This document shows, in pieces, positions 16,451 through 23,900 of a stretch of DNA of 64,000 nt. Source of the stretch: Vibrio crassostreae (lineage in GTDB: Bacteria > Pseudomonadota > Gammaproteobacteria > Enterobacterales > Vibrionaceae); NCBI RefSeq assembly GCF_024347415.1, contig NZ_AP025478.1:124001-188000 (forward strand), given 5' to 3'. A program made the position numbers and the translations under genes. The notes under the pieces are model-generated. The model searched no databases, was not told where the DNA came from, and worked only from the letters and a program-made list of their open reading frames with translations. Numbering within the stretch: the first letter of the stretch is position 1; the number at the start of each line of letters is the position of its first letter.

Positions 16451-16876
16451 TTGTCTCACGCCGCTGAGATCCTAAAGTCGAAAATGTTTGTTAGTGATCA
16501 ACCCGCTCTCACATCCCCCAATATGGTAAAACTGTTTTGTCAAAACTCATTAGCAGCTAAGGAACACGAATTGTTCGGTGTCATCTTCTTAGACACTCAG
16601 CATCGTGCTCGCGCTTCTGTAGAATTGTTTACTGGCATGATTGATGCTGCTTCGGTCTACCCTCGTGAGGTTGTCAAAAAAGCTCTTGCTGAGAACGCCG
16701 CTGCTGTCATTTTTTACCACAACCACCCATCGGGTGATGCAACAACTAGCCAAGCTGACCGCCGTATTACACGACGTTTAACCGACGCACTTGCTCTCGT
16801 TGACATCAACGTTCTTGACCACTTTGTGATCTCAACTGAGAACGTAGTTTCATTTGCAGAACGCGGTTGGATTTAA
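16451..16876 (+). CDS. RadC-family (JAB/MPN+) protein
   Basis: 141 residues from a TTG. The core has [51 protein letters not shown] (the His-x-His-Pro-x7-Asp metal site) and [20 protein letters not shown]. Upstream, ATG 16374 encodes [20 protein letters not shown], which looks like the natural N-terminus, but it is one base out of frame with [13 protein letters not shown]. Either the gene carries an N-terminal frameshift or translation starts at the TTG behind AGGAG. RadC-like proteins are common on plasmids and ICEs, with no settled function. Confidence 0.8.
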   Translation: MSHAAEILKSKMFVSDQPALTSPNMVKLFCQNSLAAKEHELFGVIFLDTQHRARASVELFTGMIDAASVYPREVVKKALAENAAAVIFYHNHPSGDATTSQADRRITRRLTDALALVDINVLDHFVISTENVVSFAERGWI

Positions 16877-16879
16877 GAG

Positions 16880-16903
16880 ACAGGCGGCTTTTCCGCCTGT
16901 TTT
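16880..16903 (+). terminator. intrinsic terminator after radC-like gene
   Basis: ACAGGCGG and CCGCCTGT form a GC-rich 8-bp stem around a 5-base loop, followed by TTTT, starting 4 bases after the stop. Confidence 0.8.
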
Positions 16904-17362
16904 CGTACTCGATATCAACCCCTTTTCTTGAGGCATGAAGTTAAAGTGTTGCGATGGTGAATGCTTTTGGCGTTCTCCCTTCGGTCGGTTCATTTCGTCG
17001 TTTCACTCCTCCCGCGATAACTTATGCCACCCATATCGAGCCAGCTCGATGTGGCATTAAGTTCCTGCGAATAATCACCCAACGCGTGGCGTGATACGCT
17101 TGTCTGAGACCTTTAGCTTTGGTGAAACGCTTCGTTACCTTTGTTCAACTTCATCACCAAGCCTTACTGTCAATGTCTCGCTCTGTTTTCTTCTTGTTCA
17201 CACTTTTCAAGCTAGGTCAAAAATAAGAACCCTACCACTCACCACTCACCACTCGTACGCTCGCTAGACAAGTGGTAAGAACCTGATTTTAAACCTTGAG
17301 CTTACGTGTAAACATGATGAAAAAAACATCGCTTTAAGGTATTATCCACTAAGGGAACGATA
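16904..17362. other. gene-free stretch
   Basis: No supported gene on either strand. It contains a short triplicated CCACTCA tract near 17238-17256 and a block resembling the leader repeats (GGCGTTCTCCCTTCGGTCGG). It may hold the promoter of the next gene. Confidence 0.5.
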
Positions 17363-17650
17363 ATGAAGAATCATATGAACCAAGATAACAATAACGATAT
17401 CACTCAAAAAGACTTGCTCAAACTGTTGTTTGATCAAGCTCAGCATAACGCCACGCGTGAAGAACTCATGGCGCTAGAGAATCGTACTAATCAACGCTTT
17501 GATAAAATCGATGAACGCTTTGATAAAATCGATGAACGCTTTGAGAAGTTAGAAGCCAAATTCGACAAGAAGTTTGACCGTATGAACTGGTTGCTTGTCA
17601 CTACTCTTGTCGGTGTTATTGCTAGCCTTGCTATCCAAGTTTTTAAATAA
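17363..17650 (+). CDS. coiled-coil protein with C-terminal membrane anchor
   Basis: 95 residues with AAGGGAAC before the ATG. The middle has perfect heptad-like repeats of RFDKIDERF (residues about 42-62), then KLEAKFDKKFDRM. The C-terminus WLLVTTLVGVIASLAIQVF is one membrane helix. Architecture like this occurs in DUF1640-like and phage-associated anchors. The repeat is also exact at DNA level (21 bases twice). Function is unknown. Confidence 0.7.
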   Translation: MKNHMNQDNNNDITQKDLLKLLFDQAQHNATREELMALENRTNQRFDKIDERFDKIDERFEKLEAKFDKKFDRMNWLLVTTLVGVIASLAIQVFK

Positions 17651-17658
17651 GTTATTAC

Positions 17659-17689
17659 CCCTACCTTTTTAAAGGTAGGGATTTTTTTT
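17659..17689 (+). terminator. intrinsic terminator
   Basis: CCCTACCTTT (17659-17668) and AAAGGTAGGG (17671-17680) form a perfect 10-bp stem followed by a run of eight Ts. Confidence 0.85.
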
Positions 17690-17703
17690 GCTAAACCCTC
17701 ATA

Positions 17704-17769
17704 TTGAACCTTTGAACCTTTGAACCTTTGAACCTTTGAACCTTTGAACCTTTGAACCTTTGAACCTTT
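17704..17769. repeat. octamer tandem repeat, eight copies of TTGAACCT
   Basis: Eight consecutive copies of the 8-base unit end 7 bases before the start of RadC homology at 17776. In the forward direction every frame meets TGA within three units, so the tract is not translated. On the minus strand it is open but no gene is evident. Confidence 0.9.
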
Positions 17770-17775
17770 GGGCGT

Positions 17776-18054
17776 TCTGCCGCGAGCATTTTAAAATCTA
17801 AGTTGTTTGTGTCAGAGCAGACTTCACTCGCTTCCAATGAAAGCGAAGTGTTTGGGGTGATCTTTCTTGAGAGTCAGCATCGAGTTTTACGCACTAAAGA
17901 GATGTTTAACGGCACCATTGACGCCGCCTCCGTTTACCCGCGTGAAGTGGTCAAAGAGTCACTGGCCACAAATGCAAGCGCGGTCATTTTTTATCATAAC
18001 CATCCCTGCGGTGATGCCATTGCTCTTACAGAACCTTCTAGGCGAATTTTTTAA
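17776..18054 (+). pseudogene. truncated RadC-family gene
   Basis: Homologous to the gene at 16451: [64 protein letters not shown]. It lacks the N-terminus, which is replaced by the octamer tract. After the metal motif it stops at RRIF, where the second leader repeat begins. The Cys in HNHPCGD replaces the usual Ser. It is probably a duplication remnant. Confidence 0.75.
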
Positions 18055-18080
18055 GGCCGATTTGAAGTTTTGCGTTGTGG

Positions 18081-18566
18081 TATGGGCTTAACTTGGGCGT
18101 TTACCCTTCGGGCAAGGCTTTCCGCTGGGCGGCATCCCGCTTGTATCTTTCATCTATGGCCTAAGAGTGGCACACTTTGGTGAGTTACTGCGTGCCGCCC
18201 CAGAATGTGCCTCTCTACCGTCCCTATCTAAAAGGATATCGCTGCAATCCTGAACGCACTCCTCTCACTGCGTTCGTTGCGCCTCGTAGTACCTCCTTGT
18301 TGCCTTTCACTGCCTGGCATTAAGTTCGAGTAAAGGCTGGTTTATTTATGCGCTGATTTTCCTTTCTACTCGCATCACGTTACGGGCTCGCAAGCTGTTT
18401 AACCTTCTCTCAACACAACCTGTCTTGCAAGGGAGGCTTCGCGCTGCATCCCTAAAGCAACAAGTTGCTAAGGGCTGCTAGCCCTTTGTCAATCCAGAAC
18501 GATGTTGTGAGTGCGGACAGCTAAGCGGCTCCGAAAAGTGATACTCAAACAAAAAGGAAACTCATC
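18081..18566 (+). repeat. long leader repeat, copy B
   Basis: A diverged second copy of 13416-13853 with the same block order: ACCCTTCGGGCAAGGC, TATCTTTCATCTATGGCC, GTGCCGCCCCAGAATGTG, AAAGGATATCGCTGCAATCC, GCCTTTCACTG, then GACAGCTAAGCGGCTCC and AAGGAAACTCATCATGGC. It carries extra insertions such as a hairpin-like stretch at 18455-18480. Confidence 0.65.
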
Positions 18567-18689
18567 ATGGCGCAACAAAACTCAACCCTAACTCTCCCTA
18601 AATGCCAAACAGCGACCAACGTCTCGCCGTTGGAGAGCGAAAGCTCACCAAAAAATGATATCTCTTTAGGCGCTGATTCTAATTCGTAG
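18567..18689 (+). pseudogene. truncated paralogue of the 13854 gene (40 codons)
   Basis: ATG to TAG encoding the same Ser/Thr/Asn-rich N-terminus (ATNVSPLESESSPKNDISLG), then five unrelated residues and a stop. The body of the protein is missing. It marks the end of the duplicated segment. Confidence 0.7.
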
Positions 18690-18730
18690 GGCTCAGGCTT
18701 TTTTCTGTTTTTAATAAAAGGAACGACACA

Positions 18731-19117
18731 ATGAAATATCTCTCACACTATATTCAAGACAAACAAACTCAGGCTTTTAATGAGGCAGGGGCATTCTTTG
18801 CTTTTTCTAATCAACAGTTCGATGATGAAAAAAAAGAGGGCGTGAAATATGCGTCGCTAGGTATGGGTTTAATTTGTCCCACCGATAACGTGAGGCAATT
18901 AATGATCCGTTTATACTCTATTGCTCAAGAAGGGATCGCCGAAGATATCAAGGAAAATGGTAAAAAAGCGATCATTCGTCGTGAGTTATTTAATCATGAG
19001 TGTTTCTACACCAATGATATTTGTGATTGTGTGGAAAAGCTCGAAGGGTATGGCATCACTTACGATGAAATTTATGAAGTGTTTAATCATATTCGTAAAA
19101 CGGAAGACGTTTATTAG
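18731..19117 (+). CDS. hypothetical plasmid protein (128 aa)
   Basis: AAAGGAACG precedes the ATG. The sequence opens MKYLSHYIQDKQTQAFNEAG and continues FFAFSNQQFDDEKKEGVKYASLGMGLICP, the pattern of a widespread small plasmid/ICE protein of unknown function. It is mostly helical, with a central Gly-rich loop and two Cys near the C-terminus (NDICDCVEKL). It is followed by a hairpin and another conserved small gene. Confidence 0.7.
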   Translation: MKYLSHYIQDKQTQAFNEAGAFFAFSNQQFDDEKKEGVKYASLGMGLICPTDNVRQLMIRLYSIAQEGIAEDIKENGKKAIIRRELFNHECFYTNDICDCVEKLEGYGITYDEIYEVFNHIRKTEDVY

Positions 19118-19134
19118 GCGTTAACATTAAAGCG

Positions 19135-19164
19135 CCTTGATATTTGTTCCATCAAATATCAAGG
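19135..19164. terminator. intergenic stem-loop
   Basis: CCTTGATATTTG (19135-19146) and its exact complement (19153-19164) flank a 6-base loop. There is no T run, so it may stabilise mRNA or attenuate rather than terminate. Confidence 0.6.
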
Positions 19165-19193
19165 CATGTTCAATTACATCGGAGTTAGATTTA

Positions 19194-19529
19194 ATGAACA
19201 TTCTGAATGCTACACAAGATAGAGAAGAAACAAAAGCAAAATTTTACATGTGTACGGCCGTACCGTTTTCGTTGGGTAAAGTGGTCTATATGCAAGGTAT
19301 TGAGCAGTTATTAGATAATAATGTCGGTGTTAACTTGTCGATTTATTTACAGCGCCACCAAAGTGGGGATTGGGGAGAGACTTGCATTGATGATAAAATC
19401 ACCAATGACGAAGCAACCAAAACAGGCGAGCGAGTTATATCGAGTTATAAGATTTGTGATCAAACGGTTTGGGTAATAACAGAACGAGATCGCAGCGTGA
19501 CCACTATTTTATTACCTTGTGAATATTGA
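19194..19529 (+). CDS. conserved hypothetical plasmid protein (111 aa)
   Basis: Start at the ATG at 19194 (GGAG upstream). The earlier TTG frame includes the hairpin. The protein has the signature of a common plasmid-related family: LSIYLQRHQSGDWGETCIDDK, then NDEATKTGERVISSYKICDQTVWVITERDRSVTTILLPCEY to the end. Function is unknown. It is typically found near other plasmid housekeeping genes, as here. Confidence 0.75.
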   Translation: MNILNATQDREETKAKFYMCTAVPFSLGKVVYMQGIEQLLDNNVGVNLSIYLQRHQSGDWGETCIDDKITNDEATKTGERVISSYKICDQTVWVITERDRSVTTILLPCEY

Positions 19530-19551
19530 TATCTCAATGGGATGGCATAAA

Positions 19552-20028
19552 ATGAGAGTCCTATTATTAGGGCTCTTTTTTATGATGAAACCATTGCTTT
19601 ACCTTTCTTTGTTATCGCCGTGTTTCAGTTGGGCTTTTTGCTTTGATGAGGCAGGGCGATTTTATAATGTCGATCCACAGCTTTTAAAATCCCTTGTCAC
19701 GGTAGAAAGTAGCCTAAAGCCGAATGCGTACAATGAAAATAAAAATAAAGTTGGTGAGGTGGTTAGTCGTGATTTTGGATTGATGCAAATCAATTCCCAT
19801 TGGTTTGATTGACTATCCGAATTTAATGTGAATGAAACAAACATCTATAACCCTTGCTTTAATGTTCATCTTAGCGCGTGGGTATTAAGTTCTAATTTTT
19901 CTAGTCATGGTTATAACTGAAACAGTGTCGGCGCGTATAATGCGGGTTTTTCCAAACACACCGAGAACGCCAGAAAAATATACATCCAAAAAGTCCAATC
20001 GGTTTATTTTAAGATGAACGTTAAATAA
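19552..20028 (+). pseudogene. lytic transglycosylase (VirB1/IagB-like), two TGA stops
   Basis: The frame encodes a signal-like hydrophobic N-terminus, then FYNVDPQLLKSLVTVESSLKPNAYN (catalytic Glu in VESSLKP) and FGLMQINSHWFD. A TGA at 19810-19812 interrupts it, the same frame continues FNVNETNIYNPCFNVHLSAWVL and GYN, a second TGA follows at 19918-19920, and then NSVGAYNAGF to KMNVK and TAA. The second TGA sits where the family has Trp. Such enzymes open peptidoglycan for conjugation machinery. This copy is disabled. Confidence 0.8.
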
Positions 20029-20060
20029 AAGGCCTTGCACCATAACGGTGCAAGGCCTTT
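20028..20060. terminator. intrinsic terminator
   Basis: AAAGGCCTTGCACC (20028-20041) and its exact complement (20047-20060) form a perfect 14-bp stem with a 5-base loop, directly at the end of the transglycosylase remnant. Confidence 0.8.
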
Positions 20061-20242
20061 AGCTTTTCCTCTCGTTTTCTTCCTTCAACTTCCAGATCCT
20101 CGCATCCCTCGTTCGTCAGATTCATTCGCCACCTGGTCGGCTTTCGTCTTTCGCTGTCAGTTTTTCCCGTCGCTTTGATTAAGGAACTCAGATCATTTGT
20201 TCTGAGTTGTTGGTTAGTTGAGTTGGTGACCACACCCTACGG

Positions 20243-20260
20243 CACATTGATTTCAATGTG
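20243..20260. repeat. 18-bp palindrome CACATTGATTTCAATGTG
   Basis: 8-bp arms with a 2-base centre, containing the ATTGA/TCAAT motif that recurs through 20400-20600. A possible operator or relaxosome protein site. Confidence 0.55.
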
Positions 20261-20399
20261 AATGGTTGTCTGTGAGAAATATAAATATAATAAAAATAAT
20301 GACTTATATTTATTAGTGGAGGCGAGATAGAGCGTGAAAAAATTTTCAAAATCTCAACTAATTAGCCGCTGAAATCCTAGTGTGAAAATATGTAATCAC

Positions 20400-20610
20400 A
20401 TTGAATTATCATTGACGCCTTTCTGTATAAGGGGTTGCGGTTATTTCAATCTAAATCCAATGGGATTTAATTGAATTATTATTTATCCCTTTGTAGGTAA
20501 GGATTTGGCGGTTTTTTTAAACTAAGTACAATGGGTTTACATTGAGAGTTTATTGGATTTCATTGGGGTTTAAAAGTGGACTTCATTGACATTCATTGAG
20601 GAGAAAAGGC
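20400..20610. other. repeat-rich region, candidate oriT/operator
   Basis: Two imperfect direct repeats of about 70 bases start with ATTGAATTAT at 20400 and 20470, each ending in CAATGGG (20459-20465 and 20529-20535). They are followed by a further ATTGAGAG at 20541, CATTGGGG and CATTGACATTCATTGAGG. The region is AT-rich, gene-free and lies next to the relaxase gene and a small plasmid gene. Origins of transfer commonly have such direct repeats for accessory proteins. No nic site can be pointed out from sequence alone. Confidence 0.45.
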
Positions 20611-20616
20611 TAAATT

Positions 20617-20976
20617 ATGTCGCGTTCTTACCCTTTACAAAGCTCCCTTCGAGGGAAGCTAGAGCAAGATTTTAAGAAGTTCAGAGATAGAGAAAAGTTA
20701 AGTGATGCTGAGGCAACTCGTCAGCTTTTCACCTTGGCGTTGCGTATCAAACTGAATGACAGTGACGATGAACGGCCGTCGAACCGTGAGTTGATGGAAG
20801 AAACGTATCGTAGAGTTAGGCAAGTACAAGGCGTGCTAAATTTAAATTTGGCGCATAGCTTTGATGGGGAGGGGTATTATAAGAATAAAGCGGATTCGAT
20901 TGAGCAAAGAAAATCCAATACCGCTTTGGTTGATAAAAGCGTCGATGAATATCTTGAAGGCGAAAAAAAAGGGTAG
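20617..20976 (+). CDS. small DNA-binding-like protein next to traI
   Basis: 119 residues with GAGGAG before the ATG. The N-terminus (YPLQSSLRGKLEQDFKKFRDREKLSDAEATRQLFTLALRIKL) fits a strand followed by two helices, as in ribbon-helix-helix relaxosome accessory proteins. The rest is charged and probably helical (EETYRRVRQVQGVLNLNLAH). It faces traI and shares a terminator with it. A TraM/TraY-like oriT role is inference from position. Confidence 0.6.
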   Translation: MSRSYPLQSSLRGKLEQDFKKFRDREKLSDAEATRQLFTLALRIKLNDSDDERPSNRELMEETYRRVRQVQGVLNLNLAHSFDGEGYYKNKADSIEQRKSNTALVDKSVDEYLEGEKKG

Positions 20977-20993
20977 CCATTGGCTACCCTTTT
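20967..20993. terminator. shared bidirectional terminator
   Basis: AAAAGGGTAGCCA (20967-20979) and TGGCTACCCTTTT (20981-20993) form a 27-base near-perfect palindrome. It contains the stop of the rightward gene and ends one base before the traI stop codon, so it serves both converging genes. Confidence 0.85.
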
Positions 20994-20994
20994 A

Positions 20995-23900
20995 TTATCG
21001 CTCTAACTCTCTGTCGATTTCTCTGTCTTCCCAATGGCTCTCTTTCTCTGATTGATTAAATTCCATCTCTTTTTGAGGGGAATATTCTTTTGGCTCAAAG
21101 TGATCGAGTGATTGGCTGTCGGTTTCTTTTTTCTCATTATAGTTGAGGGTGTCTAATTCGCTCTCTTGATGAGAAATGAGTGGCTCACTTAATTCAATGT
21201 TATGTGCGCTGTTATCTTGCTCTAGTTTATCAAGGCATGATTTGATGTCCTCTTTAAGGTTATCGTCTGACATGAATTGAATGTCTCGACCATTAAAGTT
21301 CTCGACGATTTTCTCAATGTTGTTCGGGTTTAAATCGTGGTTGCCGTGATTTAATACAATAATGATGTTCTGTCTCAGTTCATCGGTAGAGATGTTTTGA
21401 ATGTCGTTCTTATGATTGACGTTGATAATGTCAATCTGCCCTTGAGTTTGGTCTCGAATTAAAAACGAGTTTTCTATCGATGTGCTGATGATGGTGGTGT
21501 TTAAATCCTCCCCCTGATGGAATTGTGTTAATTGTTTGGATTTTGTTCCTAGGGTTCTTGGATTAATATCTAGGGAGGAGTCTTTATTTCCTTGAGTGTC
21601 TAAATAGGTCACTTCTATGGCTTTGGTTTCACCTTGTTTATTGTGGATGTTGGTTAGCATCGCAGGGTGAAGGGATCTATCTTCGGATGAATAGACCGCT
21701 GGGTGGAATTTTACATGGTTGTTTTCAATGTTATTGACACCGAGCTTGTTTAAGTACGTTTGGGCCAGTGTGTTATCCATCGGTAAGCTTTGATTGATAT
21801 AATCCTTAGCCCTTTCTTCAAACTGCGCAATATGCCTTGGGGTGGTGCTCAGTAATTTTTCGTGTTTACTGTTTTCCTCCAATTGATATTTGTCCGGCTC
21901 ATTGAGCATCTTGTGCGCTTCATTCATCGCGGCTTTATAATTCATTTCCTTATGACTCATGATTAGGTTAATCAATGCGCCTTTTTCGCCCGTGGTGTAG
22001 TCTTTAAAATACCCTCGATGCTCTCCTGTTAGGGTCACTTTAATGGCTGATTTACCAATGCCAAAGGTTAAGTAATCCCGGTCTGATTTGGATTGATTCG
22101 GCTGGCCTAATAACTGAACGGCGAGGCTTTCTGTGTATTTTGGTAGTTGCGTATTGATGTGCTCCCTAAATTTGTTGTAGTCAAAGTCACCGCTTTTATT
22201 TTGGAACCGGACGTCCTCATGAGGGAGGGCATTACGGTTAAAGTAAGTGGTGTCTTTGGGTGGGATTTGGTTGAGGGTTTCTATCGCACTGGCTTTATGG
22301 CTATCTTTAGAAAGCCAGCTTTTGACCAGTTGTTTTGTGTTGTCGGTATAGAGCCGAATGTGCTGACTGGCACGAGTCACATCGATACCGGCGCGTCTTA
22401 AGTTGGTCAGTGCGCCTTTGCTTTGTATCGCGCTAATGACGTGTTGATAGGTGGACCCTTGCGCCATGTCTGCGGTTCGACTGTACGCGTAGTCCCAGTG
22501 CCCGTCTTTAAGCGCATTAGGGTGAAGGTTGAGTGTTTGTCCTGTCTTAGATTGAGCGACAATACTGTCTGTAGTCGCTTGCGTGATGCGGTACTCCACG
22601 TTGGCTTTAATGCCGCGCTCTTTATCGGTAAAACGGGTGATGATTTTATCGCCCGTTGAGAGGGGTTTTTCTGACACGCTAAACAGTGTCGTGAAGGTAT
22701 GGTCTCGATTGCGGGGTAAGAACGGCCTTGTCTTACCTGTACTCGCGTCTTGAAGTGTTACTACGCCATGCTCTGAATCTACGTGAGTGATTGTCGCGTA
22801 CTCACCGGGTCTGGTGCTCAGTATTAAGCCTTTTTGATACGGCATCATGGTGGTGAGCTCTTCACCCGTCGCACCGATTGAGCGTAGCCGGGTTGCGATG
22901 ACGTTCTCTTTGCCTAACTCACTCTTTTTCATCAATCCGACTCGGATGTATTCGGTAGTTTGGTCTCGCTCCTTGTTGGTGTAAAGAATGAGAAGTGTGT
23001 TTTCTCGCGTCTCTGGTGTGCGCTCTAGATAGTCCTTGGCGATCATATAGGGCAGTTTTTCTGTGGCTTCTAACTGCGCTTTGTGTCGGTCTTTACGGTG
23101 TTCATCCAGCGTAGAGATGACATGCTGGCGGTTGCCTTGAGTATCAGGGGCTTGCTGCTGGAGCTTATCCAGGGCGCTCTGTGGCTGCTTATCAATGATG
23201 TTTTGCGCCGCATTAAGTAAGGTGTCGTTTTGCTGACGGATGATGTCGGTCATGTAAGCGGTATCGATGCGGCCTTGGCTTATGGCTAGCTCAAAGGGTT
23301 TACCGGCACTGAGTGATAAAAGCTGCTCTTTATCGCCCAATTTGACTGTTTTGGACTGACTGTCATTGACGAGCTTTGTGAACTCATCGGCTTGCTTGTT
23401 GCTGACCATGGAGCTTTCATCGAGAAAGAACAAGGTGTGTTGATAGTCACTGGCTTCTCGATTGCCTTGCCGGATGTCAGAAAGCAAACTGTCTAGCGTT
23501 TGCGCTTTCACGCCTTTGCTTTCTAGCTCTGCAACCGCGGCGTGAGTGGGCGCAAGACCGATGACGCTTTGCTCTGGTTGCTGGCTGGCTTCTTTCACTA
23601 ACTGGATAAGTTCAGTATTGGATTCAAGCATGGTGGACTTACCTGTGCCGGCTAACCCTTGGATGGCCACAAAGCTGTCCTTGGTGGTTGATATGAGGGT
23701 GATGGCGTCCTTTTGCCCTTGGGTTAGGCGAGGCTTGGTATTGAGAAAGTCTTGCACCTGTTTAGGTGTGGCAAAAGGCTGATGTTGGTCTTTACCATCA
23801 TCGATGTTTTGCAAGATGCGCTTTTCAGTCTCCAGCGCGGCGTGCGTCGTCCAGCGTGTGCCGTCACTGTACTCTGCAGAGAGGGTGTCGCTGCGTTTAG

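Noticed and set aside
17704..17769. CRISPR array
   Set aside because: The unit is only 8 bases with no spacers; no other regular spaced repeats of CRISPR type were seen in the window.
19552..20028. TGA read as Trp (genetic code change) to rescue the transglycosylase
   Set aside because: Intact genes such as parA use TGA as stop and TGG for Trp throughout.
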